From CADEED01 sp020442965 (GTDB taxonomy: Bacteria; Pseudomonadota; Gammaproteobacteria; Steroidobacterales; Steroidobacteraceae), in NCBI GenBank assembly GCA_041395525.1, contig JAWLAH010000013.1, positions 19,538 through 83,537 of the forward strand: DNA of 64,000 nt, read 5' to 3'. The notes under the pieces were generated by a model. It was given only the letters and a program-made list of their open reading frames with translations. It was not told the origin of the DNA and did not search any database. Within the stretch, counting starts at the first letter, position 1; each line of letters begins with the position of its first letter. A program made the translations under genes and the position numbers. Shown piece after piece: positions 43,559-53,875 of this stretch.

Positions 43559-45342
43559 CAGTAAACCCTCGCCTTGGGCGGCACCGTCTCCACGTCCTTC
43601 GTGAGCGTCTGCAAGTGGACCGGCCGGTAGTCGAAGCGCACCTCGCCGCCGCTCCCAACCCATGCCAGCGTGTGTTTGAGCCAGCCAGCATCGTCGCGCT
43701 CGGCAAAGTCCTCGCGCGCATGCGCGCCGCGACTCTCCGTACGATTCAAAGCGGAGGCGATCGTCACTGTTGCCTGACCTAACAAGTTGTCGAGTTCCAG
43801 CGTCTCAATCAGATCTGTGTTCCAAATGAGGCCGCGATCCTCGATCCCGACATCAGCAAACGATGCATGTGTCTTCGCCAGCCTGCTCACACCTTCCTGC
43901 AGCGAACTGCCGGTGCGAAACACCGCCGCGTCGGCCTGCATGATCTTCTGCATCTCCAGGCGTATTTCGGCTGTGCGCCGCGCGCCCTTGGCGTGGCGCA
44001 GACGATCGAGCCGCGCAACCGCCTCTTCACCAGCGCTGGCGGTCAATGGTCGGTGCGTCTCGCCAGGCTTTATCAGCGTGGCGGCGTGCCGCCCGGCCTC
44101 ACGACCAAACACGACCAGGTCGAGCAGCGAATTCGAACCGAGTCGGTTGGCACCATGCACCGACACACAAGCCGCCTCGCCAACCGCCATCAGGCCAGCA
44201 ACGATGGTATCCACGTTGCCATTCTTAGATGTAACGACCTCGCCGTGGTAGTTACAGGGAATGCCACCCATGTTGTAGTGCACGGTCGGCAGCACCGGAA
44301 TCGGCTCTTTGGTCACGTCGATGCCGGCGAAGATGCGCGCGGTCTCGGCAATACCCGGCAGGCGCTGATGGATGACGTCTGGGCCCAGGTGCTCGAGATG
44401 CAGATGAATGTGATCTTTGTGCTTGCCGACACCGCGTCCCTCACGCATCTCGATGGTCATCGAGCGCGACACAACGTCGCGTGAGGCCAGATCTTTCGCG
44501 TTCGGTGCATAGCGCTCCATGAAGCGCTCGCCGCTCGCGTTGGTGAGATAACCACCCTCGCCGCGCGCGCCCTCCGTGATCAGACAACCTGCACCGTAGA
44601 TCCCGGTGGGATGAAACTGGACGAACTCCATGTCCTGCAACGGCAGCCCGGCACGCAACACCATGCCGTTGCCGTCGCCGGTGCAGGTATGGGCCGAGGT
44701 GCAGGAGAAGAACGCGCGGCCGTAACCACCCGTGGCGAGAATGGTCAGATGTGCGCGAAATCGATGCAGCCGCCCAGTCGCCAGATCGATCGCCACCACG
44801 CCGCGACATTCGCCATCCTGCATGATCAAGTCGAGCGCGAAATACTCGACATAGAATTCTGCATGGTTGCGAATCGATTGCTGATAGAGCGTGTGCAACA
44901 TCGCATGACCCGTGCGGTCGGCGGCGGCGCAGGTACGCTGCGCGATGCCCTTGCCGTACTGAGTGGTCATGCCACCGAAGGGGCGCTGATAGATACGGCC
45001 GTCGTCGGTCCGAGAAAACGGCATGCCGTAGTGTTCCAGCTCGATCACGGCAGCAGGCGCTTCCTTACACATGAACTCGATCGCGTCCTGATCGCCGAGC
45101 CAATCGGAGCCCTTAATCGTGTCGTAGAAGTGATAGCGCCAGTCGTCTTCGCCCATGTTGCCGAGTGCGGCCGAAATCCCACCTTGCGCTGCGACCGTGT
45201 GGCTGCGAGTCGGGAACACCTTGGTAATGCACGCGGTGGACAGTCCCGCCTCGGCGAGGCCCAGCGTGGCGCGCAAACCTGCGCCGCCGGCACCGACCAC
45301 GATCACGTCATAGCTGTGATCGATGAATTCGTATTCGCTCAT
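43558..45342 (-). CDS. sdhA: Succinate dehydrogenase flavoprotein subunit
   Basis: Catalytic flavoprotein oxidising succinate to fumarate in the citric acid cycle. The 594-residue protein is intact: VIVVGAGGAGLRATLGLAEAG (FAD dinucleotide fold), TRSHTVAAQGGI (His that binds FAD covalently), HPTGIYGAGCLITEGARGEGG (active-site region), GANRLGSNSLLDLVVFGR and a C-terminal YRPVH. Its flavinylation factor sdhE lies two genes downstream. No frameshift is seen here, unlike the neighbouring sdhC. Confidence 0.97.
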   Translation of the reverse strand: MSEYEFIDHSYDVIVVGAGGAGLRATLGLAEAGLSTACITKVFPTRSHTVAAQGGISAALGNMGEDDWRYHFYDTIKGSDWLGDQDAIEFMCKEAPAAVIELEHYGMPFSRTDDGRIYQRPFGGMTTQYGKGIAQRTCAAADRTGHAMLHTLYQQSIRNHAEFYVEYFALDLIMQDGECRGVVAIDLATGRLHRFRAHLTILATGGYGRAFFSCTSAHTCTGDGNGMVLRAGLPLQDMEFVQFHPTGIYGAGCLITEGARGEGGYLTNASGERFMERYAPNAKDLASRDVVSRSMTIEMREGRGVGKHKDHIHLHLEHLGPDVIHQRLPGIAETARIFAGIDVTKEPIPVLPTVHYNMGGIPCNYHGEVVTSKNGNVDTIVAGLMAVGEAACVSVHGANRLGSNSLLDLVVFGREAGRHAATLIKPGETHRPLTASAGEEAVARLDRLRHAKGARRTAEIRLEMQKIMQADAAVFRTGSSLQEGVSRLAKTHASFADVGIEDRGLIWNTDLIETLELDNLLGQATVTIASALNRTESRGAHAREDFAERDDAGWLKHTLAWVGSGGEVRFDYRPVHLQTLTKDVETVPPKARVY

Positions 45343-45354
45343 TTAATACTCTTC

Positions 45355-45741
45355 TTAGACGACAGCGCGCAGGGCGACCTTGGCGATAGCAAACACCAGC
45401 GTCACAGCTAACAACATATGCAACAACGTGGAGATCACTAGTGCGGCGGCTTTGGCGCCCTCGCCATGCACATAGTCCTCCAGCACGACCTGGATTCCGA
45501 GTCGTGAATGCCAAATCATCGCCAGCACCAGAGCCAGCAGCAGCACCGCATTCCAGGGACGGCGCAACCACATCGCCACGTCGCCATATAAATAGGACGG
45601 TAGCGACGTCAGGGAAAAGACAAACCAGAGTCCGAGCGGGACGAGCGCGACCGCCGTGACGCGCTGCGTCCACCAGTGCCCCGTTCCCTTGCCAGCCGAG
45701 CCCTTCCCCAGCGCTCGAGCGAGCGGCGACTGCAGGCTCAC
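45355..45741 (-). CDS. sdhD: Succinate dehydrogenase membrane anchor SdhD
   Basis: A 128-residue membrane anchor of complex II with three helices. WTQRVTAVALVPLGLWFVFSL and the haem-ligand region MIWHSRLGIQVVLEDYVHGEG are typical of SdhD. GTG at 45741 overlaps the reconstructed sdhC stop (GTGA). The longer upstream frame is a read-through into sdhC sequence caused by a frameshift. Confidence 0.88.
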   Translation of the reverse strand: MSLQSPLARALGKGSAGKGTGHWWTQRVTAVALVPLGLWFVFSLTSLPSYLYGDVAMWLRRPWNAVLLLALVLAMIWHSRLGIQVVLEDYVHGEGAKAAALVISTLLHMLLAVTLVFAIAKVALRAVV

Positions 45742-46133
45742 GACGCACCTCTGCCGGGCGTAAAGAACACGAGCATCGCGAGCGCCGCAAAAATTACGCC
45801 AGTGGCCACGAGCACCAGCACAAAGCTCTTGCGTGCTTCCGATTTCTCCAGACCATACCCGGCGTCCCATGTAGATGCCGGATGCCCAGGCTGAGATGGT
45901 GGACAAAGCGAGCAGGAAGCCTGCCATCAGAATGCGACCCGGCACGCTGCCGAGCAGCGCAGCGCGCGCCACCTTAGGCGTCCAGGCCGACGCCAGCGCC
46001 GTAGCCAGTACGCCAGCAGCAGCACGCCCACGGTCTGCGCGATACCCGTTATCCGGTGCAGGATGGTTGAGACCATCGTGTGGATCCGCCAGAATACGCC
46101 GAGATGCGGCGACAATGGGCAAGCATGACGCAT
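45738..46133 (-). pseudogene. sdhC: Succinate dehydrogenase cytochrome b556 subunit, frameshifted
   Basis: SdhC is readable only by switching frames three times. It opens MRHACPLSPHLGVFWRIHTM, continues VSTILHRITGIAQTVGVLLLAYWL, then ALASAWTPKVARAALLGSVP with RILMAGFLLAL, then FVHHLSLGIRHL and finally WDAGYGLEKSEARKSFVLVL, ending at 45738. Shifts lie near 46003-46010, 45903-45907 (an A/T run) and 45869-45874. SPHL, HR-TG and HHL-GIRHL-WD are SdhC signatures. The rest of the operon is intact, so sequencing error is more likely than true loss. Confidence 0.82.
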
Positions 46134-46401
46134 GGATACAGATCTTTCATCGGGCGAGACCCTCAAGTCGATGCAGCGGCCATTCTTCTTCTCCCAATCG
46201 CCAAAGCGGGTAGGCTCCGGCCCGGGCGGACCGCCGATCTCACACGCACTGCCGTTGAGTCTGACGGTTCGAAGCAATCTTTGGCGACGCCAGGATTGTG
46301 AACCTGTCCGTTACGCCAGACGATCCTCGATCCCTGCGGCGTCAGGCCGGCTGGGCGATGACGTCTGCTGCACGCGGAGGATTCTGCCGGAATCAGCGAC
46401 C

Positions 46402-47342
46402 ATGAACCACTCCGAGCCCGCAACGAAATCCAACCGGGAAGCGGCACGCCTTGATCGACTTGTCCGGTACGCAAACTGCCGCGCAGGTTTTCCAACCCCT
46501 TGGGCGTCGATGCAACTCAAGGTCCCGACAGCGCCAAGTTCCTGCGGGGTCACTTTCAGCAGGATATGGTCAACGCTGGCGGCCATCGACTATGCGGTTA
46601 TTAACTGCCAACGTCAGGGCCGGACATGCACTGCTGCGTGGTCGGAAGCTCGAACGCACGGAACTTCCGCACGCGCCGCACCAGGAGCTGGTGCAAATGT
46701 TATCGCGATGATACTGTGTTCTACCGCGGGATGGCGCATCCACCAGATGCCTCTCGCACGGAATCACCGCGACCGTTGTTGCTGGCGTCACCGCCTGGGC
46801 TGATCGGGACCTAAGACTTACGCAACTGCGACCGGATTGCCACGCGCGAGGTAATGCTCGTTCCACGTTCGGCTCGCGTGGCTGCGCCAGCCAGCGCCGC
46901 CGTCCAGGCCGCACGCACAATGGCACCGGGCCGACATCGGATGGGCTACCGCAAGTCTTCAGCGCGACCAGCGAAGCATTCGTCGCGCAGATGCTCAATC
47001 TCGACGCACTCAGCAGCATCGCGTTCGACAAAGGGTTGTTATACAGGTCAGGAAGTTATAGCGCGCGCCCACTATCGGGGTCGCGTCAAGCGGCGATTGC
47101 AACGATTTGTATCGCACGGTGCTATGCCCGCGTTCGAGCCTGGCGCCGTTGGTACACTCGCCGACGGGCGAGCCTTCAAGGTCGTCGACGCCGTCGCACT
47201 CGCAGACCGTCGCTGCGAATGGCTCGCGGTCGCCCCACTCAGCGGCGACGCGAGTGAACGACAAGACAACGCGTCTTCCCGCCAGGATGCAGCGCACACG
47301 CCCGCCACGCAGCTGCCGCTGCCCTACGCGCTGGCGGATTGA
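46402..47342 (+). pseudogene. ygfZ: YgfZ/GcvT-like folate-binding protein, multiply frameshifted
   Basis: Fragments in several plus-strand frames add up to YgfZ: LIDLSGTQTAAQVF near 46450, GPDSAKFLRGHFQQDMVN near 46530-46570, KLERTELP and ELVQML near 46650-46700, and the family signature KGCYTGQEVIARAHYRGRVKRR near 47030-47095, with an intact C-terminal third ending at 47342. YgfZ supports Fe-S enzyme assembly and is commonly encoded divergently from sdhE; here it is divergent from sdhCDAB-sdhE. The start is approximate. Several indels, likely sequence errors. Confidence 0.72.
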
Positions 47343-47406
47343 CGCCGCTACCGGCGGCACGAGCGCCGCGACCGCGCTGCCGCGTCTCAGCGCCACAGCC
47401 GGCCAC

Positions 47407-48310
47407 TCAGCGCCGCGGCGCGAAGCTCGTGATCACGCTGGCATATTCCGGTGACCGCGCCGAGTCCATGAGCGGATGCAAGCCAGCGAACTTGAAGCCT
47501 TGCCCATTGCGACACTTGGCCAGCGCGCGCGGATAGGCCGCAGCCAACGCGTCGTCCTCGGCCGTCAACACTAACAACGGTTGCGTTACATTCTTCAGGC
47601 GCTTTCGAGCGCATCGTACTGCGGCGACCGTGCCGGTGCAGGGATCCGGATCGACGAACGCCTTGATTGGCTCGTAACCCATCTCGAGGTAGTCGCGCAT
47701 CCAGAGTCATAGATAGCGGGCATGGTGTCAGCGGTCACCGCAAAATCAACGCCATTCTTTCAGGATAGCGCAGGTCATATCGAAGGGGAAGCTGCGGTGG
47801 CCGCCATCCTCGCGCAAGCGCGGCGACAGTCCGGTGAACCCGGACATCAACGTCTTAGTTTCCTCCCGGAGTGAGGCCAAGACACCGTCGAGCACGCCGG
47901 CGAGTACTTACTCGATTCGGTTCAGCTAACAGCATTTCGATCGCGACCGATGAGGACGCATGCCCACCCACGACTGTCATTGGACCGGTGTTCAATGACT
48001 GAGCGGCTTCCAGCCTTCGCGCGCGACGCGCTCTGGCGTCCAACCGCGCGCGCTTTCTTGTGTGAACGGCACATAACCCGGCAGATTGTGAATGCCAGCC
48101 CGCGAAAACCAGCGCGCGCGAGCAGCGGCAGCACGTGCTCGTACATTCAGCCGCTCGCCGGCGCCCAGTGCAGCAGCACGACGTCTGGCCCGGCCCTACA
48201 AGACCGGTAGTGCAGTTGGCCGACCTGCGTGTCCGGCATAACCACAGCAGGACGGGAAGCAACTCGCGGTCGTTAGCGAGGCCTGGGCGGGAATTTGGTT
48301 CGCGGCTCAT
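47407..48310 (-). pseudogene. Alpha/beta hydrolase, multiply frameshifted
   Basis: Pieces of an alpha/beta hydrolase appear in alternating frames: VVLLHWAPASG then MYEHVLPLLARAGFRG near 48130-48200, TPERVAREGWKPLS near 48000, VVGGHASSSVAIEMLLAEPNRV near 47930-47985 (nucleophile-elbow region), and an intact C-terminal part with PLLVLTAEDDALAAAYP (acid) and GLHPLMDSARSPEYA (likely catalytic His). Its ATG at 48310 overlaps the lysS stop by 4 bases. The substrate is unknown. Confidence 0.6.
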
Positions 48311-49924
48311 CGCGTCATTATGTCACAGCTCGCGCAGCCAGCGCGGAGCTTGCGCCGTTGCCGGCGCACCTCAGCCGCGGCCCGCCGCCGCACCTCCGCT
48401 TCAGGGCGCAAGTGCGGGAACAACAGCACATCGCGAATCGAGGCAGCGCCCGTGAAGAACATCACCAGACGATCGATGCCGATGCCGAGGCCAGCGGTGG
48501 GCGGCATGCCGTATTCGAGCGCCCGAATGTAGTCTGCATCGTAGAACATGGCCTCATCATCGCCCGCCTCCTTGCGAGCGAGCTGCGCGCGAAAACGAGC
48601 CGCCTGATCCTCTGGGTCGTTGAGCTCCGAAAAAGCCGTTGGCGAGTTCGCGACCCGCGAAAAACTCGAACCGGTCGGTGAGAAAGGGTCGGCATCGGTC
48701 GCGCGTGACGGCGGACTCACCTCCGCCGGATAAGCGTAGACGAAAGTGGGGTCCATGAAGGTGTACTCGGCGGTTTTCTCGAAGATCTCGATTTTGCAAT
48801 TTGCCCGCGCCGTCGCCAGGCTTGTAGGGAATGTGCAGCTGGTCGCCAGACGCTTCACGCAGATACGGCGAGTCGCGCAGGCGACGATCAAACCCAGCAT
48901 TGTTAGCGACGATCGCCTCGGCGACCGTGATACGACGGAACGCCCGCGCAAGATCGTAGCTGCGCTCGTGCGTATTTCGCGACTGCCAACGATCGTGTCG
49001 GCGATGCCCTGCATCCAGCCGCTCCACGGGTCCATCAGCTCGCGATAGTCCGCGCTGTAGGCCAGTGGAGCTCCGGCATCGTGAACTCAGGATTGTGTCG
49101 CGTCGACAAGCCCTCGTTGCGGAAGCTGCGATTGATCTCGGCCACGCGCTCCAGCCCGCCGACGATGAGACGCTTCAGGTACAATTCTGGCGCAATCCGC
49201 AGATACATGTCGAGATCAGGCGCATTGTGGTGCGTCTTGGACGCGCCACCACTACAGGATCGGATGCATCATCGGTGTCTCGCTTCCTGGAAATCGAGCG
49301 CATCAAGAAAGCCGTCGCGCACTGCGATACGTGTGCGTGTCTGGAAAATCGCGCGACTCTCGTCGTTCACGGTCAAGTCGACATAGCGTTGCCGGTAGCG
49401 CAATCGGCGCCGCCATGCCATGCCACTTGTCGGGCAGCAGCCGCGGCGGCGCAGTGTAGCCACCAACTCGTCCACCCGGACCGACAGCTCGCCCGTCTTG
49501 GTCAGCGAAAGGCATACCGGCACCGACAATGCTCGCCGATGTCAGCTCTTGAACGCGTCGTACGCGGCGCCAAGCGTATCGCGTTGCAGGAAGATCTGGA
49601 GGCGCCCGTTACCGTCGGCTTGAGGTGCGCGAAACTTTGCACCCATGACGCCGCTTTGACATCGTAGCGCCAGCGCGCACCCGAGTCGGGTTGGCATCGA
49701 ACCACTCGACGGCTTGTCTGCGTAGGCCGCAAGCAAATGGGCCGCCAGCGCATCGCGACGAAAGTCGTTAGGAAAGGCGCTGCCCGCCGCCGACGCGGCG
49801 CCGGAATTGGCGCCAGCCTGCTCGCGCAGCGCCGCCAACTTCGCGCGGCGCTCGGCGATCAACTTGTTCTCGTCGCGCTGTGGGTCCTCATTTGCTCCGA
49901 ATTGGAATCTTTAGGGATCGTCAA
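48307..49924 (-). pseudogene. lysS: Lysyl-tRNA synthetase (class II), multiply frameshifted
   Basis: Class II aminoacyl-tRNA synthetase charging tRNA-Lys. Recognisable stretches: LIAERRAKLAALREQ and FPNDFRRDALAAHLLAAYADKP (N-terminus), DGNGRLQIFLQRDTLG, KTGELSVRVDELV, RQRYVDLTVNDESRAIFQTR, motif 2 (INRSFRNEGLSTRHNPEFT, near 49090-49145) and motif 3 (LGIGIDRLVMFFTGAASIRDVLLFP, near 48420-48495). A TTG at 49924 overlapping the prfB stop (TTGA) is the likely start. At least one shift is a shortened A-run (CAAATGAG). Because the enzyme is essential unless duplicated, error is likely. Confidence 0.85.
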
Positions 49925-51005
49925 TGGCCTGCCTTCAATGATGCTTCCATGAACTGATCGAGTGCGCCGTCAGCGCTGGCGGCGGTATTGCCTACTTCGA
50001 CGCCAGTGCGCAAATCAGCAGTCGCGACCAGTCAGCACATACGAGCGTATCTGATTGCCCCAACTCATCCGACTTGGAGTCCTCAAGTACCTTAGCGCAT
50101 TGCGCTTATTCACTTCAAACTCAATGACTTCTTCGTATCTTTCATCGCCGTGGCACGATTCTTGTGCTGACTTCGTTCGTTCTGGCACGCCACCACAATA
50201 CCAAGGCTCGTGCGTGAGGCGCACCGCCGACTCGGTCTTGTTCACGTGCTGGCCACCTGCACCGCTCGAACGATAAACGTCCATTTGATGTCAGCCGGAT
50301 TCATTTCCCGATGCTGATGTCGTCATCGATCTCCGGTGAGACGAACACGGACGCGAAAGACGTATGCCGTCGGTTGCCGGAGTCGAACGGCGACTTGCGC
50401 AAGCGATGCACGCCCGTTTCGGTGCGCAGCCAAGCCGTACCGTATTCGCCCTGCACCTCGATGGTCGCGCTTTTGATGCCGGCGACCTCACCCCCATTCG
50501 CATCGATGACTTCGCACTTGAAGCCGCGCGCTGCGCCCGCCCGAGATACATACGCCAACATGTTGGCCCAAATCCTGCGCCTCGGTACCGCCGGCACCCG
50601 CCTGGATATCGACGAATACACTGCTTGCGCGTCCATCTCGCCATGGAACATGCGCAGGCACCGAGCTTTTACGCACGTCAGCTTCCAGTGCGCTCGGCAT
50701 CGCTCGATCGAGGCGCGCCGCGGGGGCTCGTCACTATCTGCGTCCGCGAGTTCCCAGCAACTCGACGAATCGCGCCGGCATTCATGGCCCGATCCATCCC
50801 TTCGAGATCGGTGGTGAGACGCCCGCGTTCACGGCCGAGCTGTTGCGCCTTATCGGGCTTCTGCCAGATGGCTCCGGTTCTTCTAACTCGCGGCTGACTT
50901 CCGCCAGTCGTTCTTTCTTGTTGTCGTACTCAAAACCCCCTCCAAGGTGCGCAGCGCTCCTGCTTGGTCTTTGAGTTTGCCGTCCGAGATCAGGTTGACT
51001 TCCAT
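49921..51005 (-). pseudogene. prfB: Peptide chain release factor 2, multiply frameshifted
   Basis: RF2 recognises UGA and UAA stop codons. The frame starts MEVNLISDGKLKDQAGALRTLEG at 51005, shifts near 50935-50945 at a T-run into FEYDNKKERLAEVSRELE, and shifts several more times. Clear blocks are FKCEVIDANGGEVAGIKSATIEVQGEYG, SPFDSGNRRHTSFASVFVSPEIDDDISI, the catalytic GGQ in RSSGAGGQHVNKTESAVRLTH (near 50249-50257), WGNQIRSYVL and the C-terminal FMEASLKAGH. The recJ-prfB-lysS order is as in E. coli. Total length is not a multiple of three, showing a net shift. Confidence 0.85.
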
Positions 51006-51047
51006 GCGCGAATGTGTGCTTAAAGGGACAGGCCAGAGCTGTCGCGA

Positions 51048-52796
51048 TCAACGTACGCCGGCAGCCGCGTCGGCAGGCAACGCGTGATCGACGATCAATT
51101 GCAGCCGGCGCTCGCCCTGGTATTCGTTCACGTCAGGCCGATAGACCAGGCGCACCTGCCCGCTGGCGGCACTTGCGGCTCAAATGGATCAAGTAGTTGA
51201 ACGCGACGGCGTCGAAAGCGCATCCGCGCGCGACCGTCTCCACCAGCAAGGTGCCGATCGCCGATGCGTATCGCACTCTTGATGGCAAACACGCCATCGA
51301 AACTGGGCTCAAACGCCTTACCCCATGGGCCACCAGCTCGCAGCGCGTGCGCCGTTGCAGGAAGTCGATCTCAGTCGGATGAGTTCGCCATCGGTCTCGA
51401 TACCATTGGCCCGCTTGTTAGGATCGGAACTGCGCCGGACCTCGGCATCGAACGCCCGCGCGAAATCATCGAGCAGATGCTCGGCGAGCGACAGCCCGGC
51501 GGCCATCGCGTGACCCCCGAATCGATCGAGCAGCCCCGGGTTTGCGGTCGCAACGCGATCGAGCACGTCGCGGATGTGAATGCCTGCCACCGACCGGCCC
51601 GAGCCGCGCAGCTCGCCTTCACCGGCGCGCGCAAACGCGAACACCGGGCGCCGCAGCTGATCCTTGATTCGGCCGGCCACGAGACCCACGACTCCCTGGT
51701 GCCAACTCTCATCGAACAGGCATACGCCACTACGTTCCGGCCCCGTGGCGTCGGTCAGCGCGACGGACGTACGCAAGTGCTTGACGGCGGCCATCGCTTC
51801 GGCCTGCATTCTGGCTTCGATCGCGCGCCGCTCGAGATTCAACTGGTCGAGTCGCGCGGCCAAGGCGGTCGCATCGACCATCGAGTCCGCCAATAGACAA
51901 CGAATGCCGATCGTCATGTCGTCAAGCCGCCCCGCCGCGTTCAGACGCGGCCCGACCGCGAAGCCGAGATCGGCTGCGGTAATCGACAAGCGCGAGCGCT
52001 TGGCGAACTCCAGCAGCGCGCTGATGCCGGGCACACAGCGCCCAGCCCGAATCCGCTGCAGACCCTGGGACACGAGCACTCGATTGTTAGTATCGAGCGG
52101 CACGAGATCGGCAACCGTGCCGAGTGCCACGAGATCGAGCCACTCGGCAGGTGACGGCGCGCCGGCCTGGATTTGCCCGCGGACATCGAGTTCGCGCCGT
52201 AGCGCCGCCATGACGTAGAACGCGACTCCGACGCCCGCCAATGCGCGGCTTGCGAACTGACTGCCCGGCACATTGGGATTGACGATCACATTGGCGGCGG
52301 GCAACTCGGCGCCCGGCAGATGATGATCGGTCACTAACACGTCGATACCGAGTGCCCGGGCCGCGGCAACGCCGGCGACGCTCGAGATGCCGTTGTCGAC
52401 CGTCACGATCAGCGACGGCTCGCGCCCGGCTGCCAACGCGACGATCTCAGGCGTGAGGCCATAGCCATATTCGAAGCGGTTGGGTACGAGGAAATCGACG
52501 TTGGCGAAGCCAAAGGCGCGCAGGCATCGAACGATCAATGCGGTGCTGGTCGCACCGTCGGCATCGAAATCCCCAACCACGAGAATCTTGCGTTCACGAT
52601 GCGCGATCAGAATCTCACTTGCCGCCGCAATGCCTTCGAGCGTTCCTACGGGCGTGAGGCGATCGAGACTCAGCACCAAATCGTTAGCGTCGCGAACACC
52701 TCGAGTCCAATAGGCCTGCCAAAGCACCGGATTGACGCCAGGTGGGGGTGCCGGCGCAGGTTGGGAACGGTTGCGTCGAGTCACGACGAGCTGCAT
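51048..52796 (-). CDS. recJ: Single-stranded-DNA exonuclease RecJ (3' end frame-disrupted)
   Basis: 5'-3' single-strand exonuclease of recombination and mismatch repair. From MQLVVTRRNRSQ the first 470 or so residues are intact: DHH motifs VVGDFDADGATSTALIV, VTVDNGI and VTDHHLPGAELP, VGPRLNAAGRLDD, and the DHHA1 block DRFGGHAMAAGL. Beyond about 51365 the reading frame is lost, but GPWGKAFEPSFDGVFAIKSA, then AFDAVAFNY and VYRPDVNEYQGERRLQLIVDH can be read in other frames to a stop at 51048. The 3' damage belongs to the error-rich block. Confidence 0.88.
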
Positions 52797-52804
52797 GCGC
52801 GCGA

Positions 52805-53827
52805 TTATGACGGATCGGTACGCAGACGATCGAGCCAATGCGAACGCCGGCGCCAGAATCGCCAATGATCACGACGTCGCAGTGTGTACAGGCGATCGTT
52901 GACGAGCACGGTCAGACCATCGATGCGGCCGGCACGCAGCGCAGCGTTCGCCGGCGCGATCCACTGAGCCTCCACTTGTGCCAGCCCGCCCGCAGCACCG
53001 TCACTCATCGGCCACAACACGACGATCGCGCTGTCCAGCGCTTCGAGGTTTGCCATCGATATGACCGACAAGCCTGCGCTGACAGCGCAACCACGCGAGT
53101 ACGCATCGGTCGCCACGAGCGTGGACGCCGTGGCTTTCAGACCCAGCGGCGCGGCGAGTACCGCAGCGGCAGATGAAGCTCGCGGATCCGCAGTACCACC
53201 CCATAGCCAGAGCGCCGAAATTTCCAGCGCACCGCGATTGCGCCGGTGCCGGTTGATCGCGTGACTGTGCAGCCACAGTTCGATTTCGCTTGCCAGCGCG
53301 CGCAGCAGCGCTGCGTCACGGCCGATCGGTATGTGTGCGCGAATATCGGCGCCCTGGAGGCGCGCTGGATCCGTAGTCGACACGTCGCGGGCGACGAGCC
53401 CGTGTAGGAGCAACTCGCGCGCTGACGCGATCGAGAGCTTGAGCTGCGGTCCAAACAACTGCGTGAAATCCGCAACGAGTGCCGTTTGCTCCGCCTCGGT
53501 CAGCGTCAGCAAGCCACCGTCACGCACGCGCACATGATCGAGCCGCGGTTCGAGACTGAGCGGTGTCGCCAGCCAAGCGTCAGCACCGTCAGTCGCGTGC
53601 GCTCCACACGCGTGCGCCGCAATCGACGCCGGGCTCTGCGGAGCAATGTCCAGCACTCTGCGCAGCCACTCGCGCCAGGCGATGCGATTCGGATGCAGCG
53701 TTGCAAAACGCAACAGTTCATCGAACGCAGGCATCGCCACTGACCCGATCGCGTCTGGCTGCCGCTCGGACCGCGCATCGCCACTCGCGCAGTATAGATC
53801 TGCCAGCACAAGCACCAGGTGCCGCAA
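52805..53827 (-). CDS. Conserved protein next to recJ, phosphoglycerate-mutase-like annotation in relatives
   Basis: A 340-residue protein without clear catalytic motifs that I can verify. It contains LARLQGADIRAHIPIG-like text, SEIELWLHSHAINRHRRNRG and SALWLWGGTADPR, a pattern I recall from a conserved family beside recJ in Xanthomonadales that is often annotated as phosphoglycerate mutase (COG4255-like). That label should not be taken as evidence of activity. There is no signal peptide or membrane helix. It is 8 bases upstream of recJ on the same strand and probably co-transcribed. Confidence 0.6.
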   Translation of the reverse strand: MRHLVLVLADLYCASGDARSERQPDAIGSVAMPAFDELLRFATLHPNRIAWREWLRRVLDIAPQSPASIAAHACGAHATDGADAWLATPLSLEPRLDHVRVRDGGLLTLTEAEQTALVADFTQLFGPQLKLSIASARELLLHGLVARDVSTTDPARLQGADIRAHIPIGRDAALLRALASEIELWLHSHAINRHRRNRGALEISALWLWGGTADPRASSAAAVLAAPLGLKATASTLVATDAYSRGCAVSAGLSVISMANLEALDSAIVVLWPMSDGAAGGLAQVEAQWIAPANAALRAGRIDGLTVLVNDRLYTLRRRDHWRFWRRRSHWLDRLRTDPS

Positions 53828-53837
53828 GCGTCACCTC

Positions 53838-53866
53838 CTGACAACAAACGCGGCGTATCGTATATC
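53838..53866 (+). promoter_or_regulatory. Sigma-70-type promoter for the Mth938-like gene
   Basis: CTGACA, 17 bases, TATATC. One mismatch in each hexamer and ideal spacing. The expected transcript start is about 53873, only a few bases before the ATG at 53876, so the mRNA may be nearly leaderless. Confidence 0.55.
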
Positions 53867-53875
53867 CTCTGCACC

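Noticed and set aside
44611..45411. 266-residue plus-strand open frame antisense to sdhA
   Set aside because: sdhA is intact and highly conserved here; the antisense frame has no recognisable feature.
46134..46401. Possible coding sequence between sdhC and ygfZ
   Set aside because: No frame gives a recognisable protein; it is probably the divergent promoter region, further obscured by sequence errors.
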